64,000 nucleotides of DNA from Planctomycetaceae bacterium (lineage in GTDB: Bacteria > Planctomycetota > Planctomycetia > Planctomycetales > Planctomycetaceae), in contig CP051247.1 of assembly GCA_017795105.1 (NCBI GenBank), positions 5,346,001-5,410,000 of the forward strand, in the 5' to 3' direction. The position numbers and the translations under genes are program-made. The notes under the pieces were generated by a model. That model had not been told where the DNA came from. It did no database searches and was given only the letters and a program-made list of their open reading frames with translations. Each line of letters begins with the position of its first letter. Position 1 is the stretch's first letter. Below, piece after piece: positions 26,507 through 36,000 of the stretch.

Positions 26507-27196
26507 ATGGATCTTTCGATCATCATCCCGGTCCTGAACGAAGCCGAGCGGATCGGGCCGCTGATCGAGTCGCTGAGGCAACTCTCTGATGTCTCAGAAG
26601 TTACGACGGAAATCATTATCGTGGACGGCGGGAGCACCGATACCACGCTGGAGAACGCTCAAGCCGCAGATCTCGTTCTGATCAGCCCCCGCGGCCGTTC
26701 AAAGCAACAAAATCTTGGAGCCGAACGGGCTCAGGGAGAGGTACTCCTGTTCCTGCATGCCGACTGCCAGCTGACACGCGGCTGCCTGAAAGATGCTGTC
26801 ACAATTCTGAATCATCCCCGCACCTCGGCTGGCTGTTTCACGCAGCAAATCGATCATCCCCGCCGTCGATATCGCCTGATGGAGCGGGGGAACCGCCTTC
26901 GCACACGCACGCTGCAATGGGCCTACGGCGACCAGGGGCTCTTTTTGAAGCGGGCTCTGTTCAACGAACTCGGCGGCTTCCCTGATGTCCCGTTTCTCGA
27001 AGATCTGCTCTTCTCGAAAACGCTGGCCCGTCGGGGGAAAATTCGGGTCTCGGAGCAACGCATTGTCGTAAGTGCCCGTCGCTGGGAACGACAGGGCATG
27101 CTGCGACAGACGCTGAAAAACTGGGGCATCATCACGATGGCTCACGCGGGAGTCTCGCCGCACTGGCTGGCCCGGTTTTATCCCAACGTGCGGTGA
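26507..27196 (+). CDS. GT2 transferase, TIGR04283 family (rSAM/selenodomain-associated transferase 2)
   Basis: A 229-residue GT2 glycosyltransferase. It opens MDLSIIIPVLNEAERIGPLI with VDGGSTDTT, has SPRGRSKQQNLGAERAQGEVLLFLHAD, then YGDQGLFLKRALFNELGGFPDVPFLED, and LLFSKTLARRGK. This combination (SxGRxxQxNxGA, FLHADC-type DxD) matches the family named for a frequent partner next to TIGR04282-type transferases. The companion is not seen nearby. Acceptor unknown. The start could be either of two Met codons 10 bases apart. It is divergent from scpA. Confidence 0.88.
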   Translation: MDLSIIIPVLNEAERIGPLIESLRQLSDVSEVTTEIIIVDGGSTDTTLENAQAADLVLISPRGRSKQQNLGAERAQGEVLLFLHADCQLTRGCLKDAVTILNHPRTSAGCFTQQIDHPRRRYRLMERGNRLRTRTLQWAYGDQGLFLKRALFNELGGFPDVPFLEDLLFSKTLARRGKIRVSEQRIVVSARRWERQGMLRQTLKNWGIITMAHAGVSPHWLARFYPNVR

Positions 27197-27202
27197 CAAT
27201 CC

Positions 27203-27479
27203 GTGCCGGCGGCAAGATGCCGTAATGTGGTTCCGAAGCTAAAGGCAACCAACCTTTCCGGCGGGTGGCACAGACATTCCTGTCTGTGCGAAATCGATGT
27301 TCCATCTGATTTCGCCGTTGATCAACGCAATATAAGGCCGTCCCTCGCCTCAAATTGTGAGTGACTTGATCCCGCAGCAATGTCTTTCGTCCACAGACAG
27401 GAATGTCTGTGCCACCGACTGAAGTTGACGGCGGCTTCTGTTGCCCTGCGCACAATCGGCGGCAAGATGCTGTCGGTAC
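27203..27479. repeat. REPIN-like element C (outer pair)
   Basis: Left unit: GTGC foot at 27203-27206 and a partly decayed CGGCGGCA-AGA-TGCCG palindrome at 27207-27222. Right unit: CGGCGGCA-AGA-TGCTGTCG at 27457-27475 then GTAC at 27476-27479. Same sequence family as elements A and B, but split by an inner element of a different family. Confidence 0.7.
27265..27415. repeat. REPIN-like element D (nested inside C)
   Basis: Left: GTGG foot 27265-27268, palindrome CACAGACA-TTCC-TGTCTGTG at 27269-27288. Right: the exact inverse palindrome at 27392-27411 and CCAC at 27412-27415. The two units match perfectly as reverse complements. Its different sequence suggests a separate family that inserted into element C. 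Confidence 0.8.
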
Positions 27480-27598
27480 GGGCGTCCTTCCGAAAACCTG
27501 CACGAGGGTGCATCGGGAAGGCGGGCGTGATACCATGGCGTTCGTTGATATGTCGCTCGCCTCCGACCTCACCCACCATTCAGAGAAAGACCGGATTC

Positions 27599-28906
27599 AT
27601 GGACACCCCGAGTCAGGATTCCCGCCGCAACTTTCTGAAGAGTACCGCTTCCGCGACGGTTGCTCTTTCGATGGCCAGCTTCGTTCCCGCCAGTGCCCTC
27701 GGCCGCGATGGCAATACCGCCCCCGGTGACCGAATCAACCTCGGCGTCATCGGCATCGGTCCCCGCTGCACTTACGATTTGACGGCGATGCTGAAGTTCA
27801 ACGACATCCGCTGCGTCGCCATTGCCGATGTGCAGGAGAGCCGTCGCGAGAAGGGGAAGGCCCTCGTCGATGGCACTTACGGCAACAGCGAATGCAAACT
27901 CTATCGCGACTTCCGGGAACTGCTCGCTCGGCAGGATATCGACGCCGTGCTGATTGCCACTGGCGATCGCTGGCATGCCGCTGCTTCGATTGAAGCCGCC
28001 AAGGCCGGGAAAGACGTCTATTCCGAAAAGCCATGCGGCATCACCATTCGCGACTGTCAGGAACTGGCCGATACCATTCACGCCGAGAAGCGGGTGTTCC
28101 AGGCCGGAACACAGCGTCGCAGCGTGCCGAACTTCAAGGACGCTGTCGAGTTCGTCCACAACGGCAAACTTGGCAAGATCAAGGAGCTGCACGCTTCGGT
28201 TTACATGCCGACGCTCGACAACACCTGGCTGGCGGCTGAACCGCAGCCGCCGCAGGATGTGGTCGACTGGAACCTCTGGCTCGGACCAGCCGCCTGGCGT
28301 CCGTTCAATCAGCAGTATGTGAACGGCAAATGGCGTGGTCAGTGGGACTTCGATTCCGGCGCCCGTCTGCTCGACTGGGGCGCTCATACACTCGATATCT
28401 GTCAGTGGGCGAATCAGTCCGACGACACGATGCCGCTGACCTATGAGCCGACGCAAGAGAGCATCATCTGCACCTACGCGAACGGCGTGAAGCTGATCAT
28501 GGACTTCCTCCCGGATCCGTTCAGGGATCGCTCGCCACAGTACACCACCCGACTCGGCACCTGCCCGGTCCGCTTCGTCGGTGAAAAGGGTTCGGTTGAA
28601 ACCGGTGATGAGGGCGAGATCGTCGCTTCGTCCGACGAACTCCAGAAGCAACTGCCGGAAGGCACGAAGCGCGTTCGCGGCATCGATGTCAGCGCGCATG
28701 CCCGCAACTTCTTCGACTGCATGCGATCCCGCGAGATGCCGGCCGCCAACCAGGACGTGATGCGCCGCTCGCACATCGCCTGCCACGCCGCCGCTCTGTC
28801 GTGGATTCTGAACCGCAAGCTGACGATCGATCCGGTGAAAGAAGAATTCGTCAACGACGAAGAAGCCAACCTCCTTCGCGCCCGAGGCCGCCGCGAATGG
28901 GCATGA
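27599..28906 (+). CDS. Gfo/Idh/MocA family oxidoreductase, Tat-exported
   Basis: A 435-residue product. The N-terminus carries SRRNFLKSTASATVALSMASF, a twin-arginine signal, so it is exported folded with its cofactor. The NAD(P)-binding fold begins NLGVIGIGPRCTYDL, followed by DVQESRREKGK, LIATGDRWHAAASIEAAKAGKDVYSEKP, where EKP is the family hallmark. The C-terminal alpha/beta domain has NLWLGPAAWRPFN, GQWDFDSGARLLDWGAHTLDI, with the conserved DWG(A)H of dehydrogenases acting on sugars or inositols. Substrate not predictable. Planctomycetes carry many such exported paralogues. I chose ATG 27599 as the Tat signal begins there. A terminator follows directly. Confidence 0.92.
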   Translation: MDTPSQDSRRNFLKSTASATVALSMASFVPASALGRDGNTAPGDRINLGVIGIGPRCTYDLTAMLKFNDIRCVAIADVQESRREKGKALVDGTYGNSECKLYRDFRELLARQDIDAVLIATGDRWHAAASIEAAKAGKDVYSEKPCGITIRDCQELADTIHAEKRVFQAGTQRRSVPNFKDAVEFVHNGKLGKIKELHASVYMPTLDNTWLAAEPQPPQDVVDWNLWLGPAAWRPFNQQYVNGKWRGQWDFDSGARLLDWGAHTLDICQWANQSDDTMPLTYEPTQESIICTYANGVKLIMDFLPDPFRDRSPQYTTRLGTCPVRFVGEKGSVETGDEGEIVASSDELQKQLPEGTKRVRGIDVSAHARNFFDCMRSREMPAANQDVMRRSHIACHAAALSWILNRKLTIDPVKEEFVNDEEANLLRARGRREWA

Positions 28907-28930
28907 GGTTGAACTGAGAGAACGAATCGA

Positions 28931-28964
28931 AGCCGCTGGTCTGCAGAGACCCGCGGCTTTTTTT
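28931..28964 (+). terminator. Intrinsic terminator after the oxidoreductase gene
   Basis: Stem 28931-28942 with 28947-28958 (12 bases, one mismatch), four-base loop GCAG, then seven T. Confidence 0.9.
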
Positions 28965-28987
28965 AATCAGGGGCGTTAGTTCGGAGG

Positions 28988-29132
28988 ATGGCCCAGAGAT
29001 TTATCTCTGGGTGGCGCAGCCACAAGCGGCTGGTCTGTCGCGTTCGTCAGAGAAGTTACCTAGACAACTAGAGAAGCTCTGAAGACAGGCCTCCTGTTGC
29101 GGTCGCAACACAGAGATGAATCTCTGTGCCAT
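28988..29132. repeat. REPIN-like element E
   Basis: Left: ATGG foot 28988-28991 then CCCAGAGA-TTTA-TCTCTGGG at 28992-29011. Right: CACAGAGA-TGAA-TCTCTGTG at 29109-29128 then CCAT at 29129-29132. Inverted pair about 97 bases apart. Confidence 0.75.
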
Positions 29133-29270
29133 CCCTTTCTGGAACGGTCTGTTTGCTAACGCGGCGGTGAGGCTCCGAACCTGTTCTTCTTCTGTCGTGT
29201 CTGCTCTGCAAAGGCGGTGGAGTACCGTCGGACACAGTCAGGACGATGACATCACAAAGAGAGAACTGAG

Positions 29271-29510
29271 ATGCCGGATACCGAACCTCTTCCCGAAAGA
29301 TTCCGACAGGCCTTGAAGGAGGCCGCCCGCGTCGTTGAACGAACCGACAACTGGCTTGCTGCCCACAACGCGCTGTTCGGTGTAGGGGCCATTTACGGAA
29401 AACTGTTTCCAACGCGGGAAGACCGTGATGCGTTCATTGCGTCCGACGAATACGGACAGGTTTCGGCCCTGCTGAGCACCCGGACGCTCGTTCCCGGGGA
29501 TACGGACTGA
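29271..29510 (+). CDS. Small unknown protein
   Basis: A 79-residue product. ATG 29271 has a purine-rich stretch (GAGAGAACTGAG) upstream that could serve as ribosome binding site. The sequence is hydrophilic and helical (LPERFRQALKEAARVVERT), with a central NALFGVGAIYGKLFPTRED segment. There is no signal or membrane segment and no recognised domain. It ends 18 bases from the dprA stop on the other strand. The codon pattern looks like a real gene, but I cannot assign a function. Confidence 0.5.
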   Translation: MPDTEPLPERFRQALKEAARVVERTDNWLAAHNALFGVGAIYGKLFPTREDRDAFIASDEYGQVSALLSTRTLVPGDTD

Positions 29511-29528
29511 GTTCGGCAGACATTCCGT

Positions 29529-30713
29529 TCAGGAGACGAACCGGGAACGGACCACCTGATTGCCCGGGAGTCGTTCGACAAGTTTCTTCATCTGCAGGAT
29601 CGTCAGTGTCGACAGGACCCGGGACGCTTCGATGCCCGATTGTTCGATGATGGTATCGACGAGCATCGGCGAATTGGTGATCAGGTTCAAAATCTGCGTC
29701 TGCTGGTCACTCAGGTTGAGCTGACGTGGGACCTGGACCTCGACCGTTTGCGTCGGCTGCGGGGCTGATTCGCCGGAGGTTTGTTTGCGGGAAGTCGGGG
29801 GCGTGTACTGCATCTGAACGGGCTGCATCAATGGGCCGAGTTCTTCGAGCACATCGTCGACGCCGCGGACGAGTTGGACGCCGTCGCGGATGAGCTGGTG
29901 ACACCCTTCGCTTTCGCGGCTGTCGAGTGGCCCCGGAACGGCGAAGATCTCGCGTCCCTGTTCCATCGCATGTCGAGCCGTGTGCAGCGTGCCGCTCGTG
30001 CGCGAAGCTTCGATCACGATCACTCCCAGGCACATGCCGGAAACGATCCGGTTTCGCTGGGGGAACAAACCTCGACTCGCGCTGCGGAGCAGGGGGGATT
30101 CCGAGATCACGGCTCCCTGTTGCGCGATCTCGAGCGCGAAGTTCGTGTGTTCGGGCGGATACATCTTGAGCAGTCCGCTGGCACAGACGGCAATGGTTCG
30201 ACCGCCCGCCTGCAGAGCGGCTCGATGGGCAACCGCATCAATGCCCCGGGCCAGTCCGCTGATGACCGTGATGCCGGCTCGCGCCAGTCCGCCGGCGAAC
30301 TGCTCGGCCATACGACGTCCATAGAGCGTGCAGTTTCTGGAGCCGACAATGGCAACAGAAAGTTGATCGCGCGGTTCGATGCGTCCACGGCAGTAGAGCA
30401 CAAGCGGCGGGTCGGGAATCTGTCGCAGCAGCGGAGGATAATCCTGGCAGTCGTGCGTGATGACCGACAGGTCGTTCGATTCGCAATCGGCGAGTTCGCG
30501 ACGGGCCATGTCGCGATGATCATCGAGCCGCATCGTGTCGATGATCTTTTTGCCGATCCCGGGCACGGAAGACAGCTGAGCATCGGACGCTCGTAGAACC
30601 GCTTCCGGGGAGCCGAAGCGTTCGAGCAGACTGGTCTGCAATCGCGGACCGATTCCCTTGACGAGATTTAACGCCACGAATGCATCAATCGGCCCGCTCG
30701 ATTCACCCGGCAT
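29529..30713 (-). CDS. dprA: DNA-processing protein DprA
   Basis: DprA binds single-stranded DNA and loads RecA during natural transformation. The 394-residue product has an N-terminal helix-hairpin-helix/SAM-like region (VKGIGPRLQTSLLERFGS, SVPGIGKKI), the Rossmann core with VAIVGSRNCTLYGRRMAEQFAGGLARAGITVISGLARGIDAVAH, RTIAVCASGL, RGLFPQRNRIVSGMCLGVIVIEA and SGTLHTARHAMEQGREIFAVPG, and a Pro-rich linker before a C-terminal winged-helix domain (LNLITNSPMLVDTIIEQ). It starts nine bases after ispH ends, so the two are probably co-transcribed. Confidence 0.96.
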   Translation of the reverse strand: MPGESSGPIDAFVALNLVKGIGPRLQTSLLERFGSPEAVLRASDAQLSSVPGIGKKIIDTMRLDDHRDMARRELADCESNDLSVITHDCQDYPPLLRQIPDPPLVLYCRGRIEPRDQLSVAIVGSRNCTLYGRRMAEQFAGGLARAGITVISGLARGIDAVAHRAALQAGGRTIAVCASGLLKMYPPEHTNFALEIAQQGAVISESPLLRSASRGLFPQRNRIVSGMCLGVIVIEASRTSGTLHTARHAMEQGREIFAVPGPLDSRESEGCHQLIRDGVQLVRGVDDVLEELGPLMQPVQMQYTPPTSRKQTSGESAPQPTQTVEVQVPRQLNLSDQQTQILNLITNSPMLVDTIIEQSGIEASRVLSTLTILQMKKLVERLPGNQVVRSRFVS

Positions 30714-30722
30714 GGATCAATG

Positions 30723-31670
30723 TCACTGCTGTTGACTGGCGGTCTGCAGACGCCGAAGTTCTTTGGGCAGCGGGAACTTCACGTTCTCTTCCTGAATCGT
30801 CCGCTGCGCGACTTCCGCTCCGTACTCACGGACGATGTAGTCAACGCACTCCTGCACCACGACTTCCGGTGCACTCGCACCGGCGGTGATCAGGACGGTT
30901 TCAACCCCTTCAAACCATTCCGCTTTAATCTCGTGTGCTCCGTCGATCAGGAAGGAACGTTTCGCGTTATCGTCGGCGAGTTCCTGCAGACGCTTGCTGT
31001 TCGAACTGTTCTGGCTGCCCAGCACGAGCACGAGTTCCGCTTCCTGAGACAGAATCGAAACGGCTTCCTGCCGGTTTGTCGTCGCGTAGCAGATGTCTTC
31101 TTTCGGCGGCGATTCGATCTGCGGAAAACGCTCGCGGAGAGCGGAAATCACCTGGCTGGCTTCCTGCACGCTGAGTGTGGTTTGCGTCAGGAATGCGATC
31201 TTTGCATCAGCCGGGAAGTCGAGCTTCCCGACATCTTCGGCTGTTTCGACCAGCGTGATGCTCTCGGGGGCTTCGCCCATCGTGCCAATGACTTCGTCGT
31301 GTCCTTCGTGACCAATCAGGATGATGTTGTACCCTGCGCGAGAATACTTGATCGCTTCGAGATGCACTTTCGTGACGAGCGGACAGGTGGCATCGATCGT
31401 CTGCAGACTGCGTTCGCGGGCGATGGCGCGAATGGCTGGCGAGACGCCGTGGGCACTGAAAAGGAGAATCGATCCTTCGGGGACGTCTTCCAGTTGATCA
31501 ACGAACGTCACGCCTTCACGGGTGAAGCGATCGACCACATAGCGGTTGTGGACGATTTCGTGATACACGTAAATATCGGAACCAAACATCCGGACGGCTT
31601 CTTCCAGACATTTGATTGCCATGTTCACCCCGGCACAGAAGCCGCGGGGATTGGCGAGGATTACTTTCAT
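30723..31670 (-). CDS. ispH: 4-hydroxy-3-methylbut-2-enyl diphosphate reductase
   Basis: IspH is the last enzyme of the MEP pathway, giving IPP and DMAPP. The 315-residue product has the three Fe-S cysteines in GFCAGVNMAI (Cys12), IDATCPLVTKVH (near 100) and KEDICYATTNRQEAV (near 200). Other hallmarks are HEIVHNRYVVD, GHEGHDEVIG and NSSNSKRL. The ATG at 31670 gives the normal start MKVILANPRGFCAG. It is followed closely by dprA on the same strand. Presence of the MEP enzyme fits Planctomycetes. Confidence 0.97.
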   Translation of the reverse strand: MKVILANPRGFCAGVNMAIKCLEEAVRMFGSDIYVYHEIVHNRYVVDRFTREGVTFVDQLEDVPEGSILLFSAHGVSPAIRAIARERSLQTIDATCPLVTKVHLEAIKYSRAGYNIILIGHEGHDEVIGTMGEAPESITLVETAEDVGKLDFPADAKIAFLTQTTLSVQEASQVISALRERFPQIESPPKEDICYATTNRQEAVSILSQEAELVLVLGSQNSSNSKRLQELADDNAKRSFLIDGAHEIKAEWFEGVETVLITAGASAPEVVVQECVDYIVREYGAEVAQRTIQEENVKFPLPKELRRLQTASQQQ

Positions 31671-31907
31671 TTCAGTTCATCCAGTCCCGGAAGTTTTTGA
31701 TCCGGATCGGTCGTTGTTTCGTTATCACCCGAGCGGCGGCTTCGCGGGAATGTCCTCAGAATCGGACTTTCTGGTGACGATCGCCGCCGATGGAGGTATG
31801 ATAGTCTCGACTTTCGTCTGAGGAAACCGGGGACGGAGATCTCGCTCATCCGTTTCTGCGGGCGTTCACATCCCTTAATTCACAGCACTGCAGAGGACCA
31901 TTTTCTC

Positions 31908-33023
31908 ATGGGATTCTTTGACAAGCTCCGTGCGGAACTGATCGACATTATCGAGTGGATTGACGATTCCCGTCATACCCTCGTCTGGCGGTTTCCGCGG
32001 TATCAGAACGAAATCAAGCACGGCGCCCAGCTGATTGTCCGTCCCGGGCAGACCGCTATTTTCGTGCATCGCGGCGAAATCGCTGACGTCTTCGAACCCG
32101 GTCATTATACGCTGACAACCGACAACCTGCCGATTCTTTCTACCCTGCAGGGCTGGAAATACGGATTCGACAGTCCGTTCCGTTCGGAAGTCTATTTCGT
32201 CAGTACGAAGCAGATTACCGATCTGAAATGGGGCACGCCGAACCCGATTATGATGCGGGATCCCGATTTCGGGCCGATCCGTCTGCGGGCGTTTGGAACG
32301 TACGCGTTACGGGCGATCGATCCCAAAGCTTTGCTGAAAGAACTCGTTGGTACCGATGGACAGTTCGATGCCGACGAAGTGACCGAACTGATGCGGTCGA
32401 TGATCAACACCTCGCTGGCTGATATGCTGGGCGAGAATCAGATCGCCGCGCTCGATCTGGCCGGAAAGTACAACGAATTCTCCGAGCAGCTTCGACAGTT
32501 CGTCTGCGAGCGAGTCGATGATGAGTACGGCCTCGACGTTCCGCAGCTCTTCATTATCAATATCTCGCTGCCGGAAGAAGTCGAGAAAGCGATCGACACC
32601 CGTTCGAGCATGGGCGTCATCGGTGATATGAATAAGTTCCAGCAGTTCCAGATGGGCAATGCCATGATGGCCGCAGCCGAGAACCCGGCCGGTGGCGGAG
32701 CAGCCGAAGGCATGGGACTTGGAATGGGCTTCGCCATGGCCAACCGCATGGTCGGATCAGGCGGAGGATTCACCGGTCAGACGGGAGCAACGCCGCCACC
32801 TCCACCTGGGGGCGGTGCCTGGCACATTTCCCATAACGGACAGACTCTCGGACCATTCACCAAAGATCAGGTGTTGCAGGGGATGGCAGCCGGTCAGGTT
32901 CCTGAGGGTTCGTATGCCTGGAGTGCCGGGATGTCGTCCTGGACTCCGATTAATCAGGTTTCCGAGTTCACCGGTTCAACTCCGCCTCCTCCGCCGCCCC
33001 CCACGCCGCCCGCCGGCAACTAA
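31908..33023 (+). CDS. SPFH-domain protein with C-terminal GYF_2 domain
   Basis: A 371-residue cytoplasmic protein. The N-terminal part (about 1-240) matches the SPFH/'virion core protein' group: FFDKLRAELIDIIEWIDDSRHTLVWRFP, IKHGAQLIVRPGQTAIFVHRGEIADVFEPGHYTL, LRAFGTYALRAIDP. A Gly/Met-rich middle follows (about 245-300), then a Pro-run and a GYF_2 domain (about 305-355; WHISHNGQTLGPFTKDQV), ending in a Pro-rich tail. Related proteins usually end in a zinc ribbon. The replacement by GYF_2 suggests binding of Pro-rich ligands. Function unclear; no membrane segment. It lies upstream of the PVC dehydrogenase, same strand, 64 bases apart. Confidence 0.85.
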   Translation: MGFFDKLRAELIDIIEWIDDSRHTLVWRFPRYQNEIKHGAQLIVRPGQTAIFVHRGEIADVFEPGHYTLTTDNLPILSTLQGWKYGFDSPFRSEVYFVSTKQITDLKWGTPNPIMMRDPDFGPIRLRAFGTYALRAIDPKALLKELVGTDGQFDADEVTELMRSMINTSLADMLGENQIAALDLAGKYNEFSEQLRQFVCERVDDEYGLDVPQLFIINISLPEEVEKAIDTRSSMGVIGDMNKFQQFQMGNAMMAAAENPAGGGAAEGMGLGMGFAMANRMVGSGGGFTGQTGATPPPPPGGGAWHISHNGQTLGPFTKDQVLQGMAAGQVPEGSYAWSAGMSSWTPINQVSEFTGSTPPPPPPPTPPAGN

Positions 33024-33087
33024 AGCCGAAACTCCAAGGAGCGCTCATCGAACACCCCCACCTTCTCCCCACAATAAAGTGAGATAG

Positions 33088-36000
33088 ATGAACTACGCCC
33101 CCACCCTCCTCGTGTCCCTCATTCCCGCCTTTCTTTTTCATCTCCTGCTTCCGGTCGCGAATGCCGGACCACTGGAACCGGAAGCAGCTCTCGGGGAGTT
33201 TGAACTCCGGGAGGGTTATGAGATCCGGCTGGCCGCCTCCGAGCCAGCCGTGATCGATCCGGTTCATCTGACCTTCGACGAACAGGGGCGAATGTGGGTC
33301 GTCGAGATGCGCGATTATCCCAACGGACCCGGAGAAGGGGAGCCCCCGAAGAGTCGGATCAAGATCCTGCGGGATAAGGATGGCGACGGCGTGTACGAAT
33401 CGGCGACAGTATTCGCGGATAATCTGCTGTTCGCGACAAGTCTACTCCCGTGGAAAGACGGTGCAATCGTCGCTCTCAGCGGCGCGGTCGAGTTCATGGC
33501 CGACACCGATGGCGATGACAAAGCCGATTCGCGGGAAATCTGGCTGACCGGGTTTATGGAAGAGAACCCGCAGCTGCGAGCGAATCATCCGACGATTGGA
33601 CCGGACGGCTGGATCTATCTGGCGAACGGAATTCGTGGCGGGAAAGTGGAGGTCGCTCATCCGGCGTGGCCGAAACTCGAGGAACCAATCGATCTTCGCG
33701 GCAAGGATCTTCGATTTAATCCGCATACCGGCGAATGCGAAGCGGTGGCCGGAAACGGCCAGTTCGGTATGAGCTTTGATGAGTTCGGGAACCGGCTGAT
33801 CTGTTCGAACCGGAATCCCTGCATGCAGGTGATGTTCGATTACGGGAATCTCGCGCGTCAGCCGAAGCTGCGGATTTCCTCGCTGATTCATGACGTCTCT
33901 CCTTCAGCCGCCGATTCCAAGCTGGCTCCGCTGACAGGCAACTGGACCACCTCGAATCTGCATCAGGGCCAGTTCACTGCGGCCTGTGGCGTCTTGAGTG
34001 CTCAGACGGAAGCGCTGGCCGATGCGACGAATGAGAGTGCGTCCGATCCCGGTGTCAAAGACACATTCATTTACGCCTGTGACCCGACGGCGAACCTTGT
34101 CCATCGCGATGCGATCGAGTTTCGCGGTTCGACGCTGGCTGCCCGCAATCCGCATCAGGAGCATGAGTTTTTGGCCAGTCGCGACGAATGGTTTCGGCCC
34201 GTCAACTGCAAGCTCGGTCCGGATGGCTCGCTGTATGTGCTCGACATGTATCGGGCCGTGATCGAACACCCGCAGTTCATGCCGGACGAACTCAAGCAGC
34301 GACCGGACCTCACCCTCGGCAACGATCGCGGTCGCATCTGGCGAATCGCGCGGAAGGATTTCAACGGCGGCTTCGATGTCCCTGGCGAACTTGATCGCCA
34401 GCAGGTACTCACCTGGTTGAAAAGCGAAAACGACTGGCAGCAGCAGACGGCGTGGCGGCTGATTGTCGCCGAGAACGACCCGGCTCTCGCGGGTGAAGTT
34501 GCCATGTGGATCGACACTGAGGCCACGCCCCAGGAAATGAATGCCGCGCTGCAGGTGTCTGAACTGTTCAACAAACTGACGGCCGATCAGCTGCGAACAG
34601 GATTGCAACACGAAGATGCCCGCGTCCGTGTTCAATATCTGGCGGCAGTGTCCCGGCTGGCGGCGGATCCGTCCTTTGAAATCCGAACTGAGTTGGGCGA
34701 GGACCTGCTCAGTTGTTTGCAGGATTCTCGCGGTCCTGTTCGCTTCGAGGCGATGCTGGCTCTGCAGCGGATCGCTCCGCTCAGTTCCAAAGAGCTCAAT
34801 CAGGTCGTGAACGCGGTGGTCGAAAAGGGGGGCGACGAGTGGGCCATTCGAGCCGCTTTGCTCCTGACCGAAGAAGCCCAGTTGCCGGAATTGCTGCAGT
34901 TCGCTCTGAAATCTCCAGCAACGAAGGCCGAGCTTCGAAGTTCTCTGTTGACCGAAGCGGCCGGGTTGCTGGGGATTGTGAACGATTCAGCGAGTATCGA
35001 CCGACTGCTGATTTCTCTGTTTGACGGAGAGGACTCCACCTCGGTGGAAGATACGACCGTCGTTCTGATGGGGCTCGGTGAAGGACTGCGCTCTCGAGGG
35101 CAATCGGTTTGGAAAAAGCTGGAAACCGTCCGCTCAAACGGAAGCGTCGATGAGAAGCTGGATGCCTACGTCGCGACACTTCTGGAACAGGCGAAGCCGG
35201 GCAGCGAAGAGTCCGATCGGCTCACCGCCATTGAGATGTTCGAATATCTGGGAGGAGCCGAGATTCACGAGCTGTTGTCTGATCTGGTCTTCGATCGGAC
35301 AGAAGCGATGAATCTCCGGACGGCTGCGCTGCGATCACTCGATGGGGCGGGGTATTCCGTCTCTGCTGAAGAGACTGAGGAATTGATCTCGCTGATTCGT
35401 CAGGAAACGCCGCTGATGCGTCGGGAACTGGTCGACTTTTGCCTGGGCGATTCGAGCCGTACGATCGCGCTGCTAGAGACAGTTCAGGACGGACAGCTGC
35501 GCTTCGGGGAGTTCGCGGCTGATCAAAAAACGCGGTTGAGTCGCTCTCGCAATGAGCAGATTCGGAAGCTGTACGGCGAGCTTCAAGCGTCGCAGACAGT
35601 CGCGAGCCGCGAATCCGTACTGACGGCCTATCGAGACGTTTTGACAACGGCCAAACTCGACCGCCCGACGGCGATTCGCGGGAAGGAGCTCTTCAAACAG
35701 CAATGCTCAATCTGCCATCAGATCGGGGACGAAGGGGTCCGTGTGGGGCCCGATATCAGCGATACACGAACCAAACGACCCGATGAACTGCTCGTTTCGA
35801 TTCTCGATCCGAACCGGGCTATCGATAACAACTACTTCAGCTACACCGCGGTCACACTCGACGGCAAAATCGCCACGGGAATTCTTGCCGAGGAAACGCC
35901 TCATTCGATCACGCTGAAGCAGAGCAAAGGGACGTCCCTGACGCTGTCACGCGGCGACATTGAAGAGTTCGGCTCGAACGGGACATCATTCATGCCGCAG

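Larger units (their letters stand above)
27197..27598. other. Gene-free stretch holding nested repeat elements
   Basis: 402 bases between the GT2 gene and the oxidoreductase. Besides the two REPIN-like elements described separately, nothing is recognisable; the oxidoreductase start and its leader begin at the right end. Confidence 0.5.
28907..29270. other. Intergenic region between the oxidoreductase and a small gene
   Basis: 364 bases. The left end holds the terminator, the centre holds repeat element E, and the last 130 bases before the small gene look like a promoter region without clear motifs. Confidence 0.5.
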
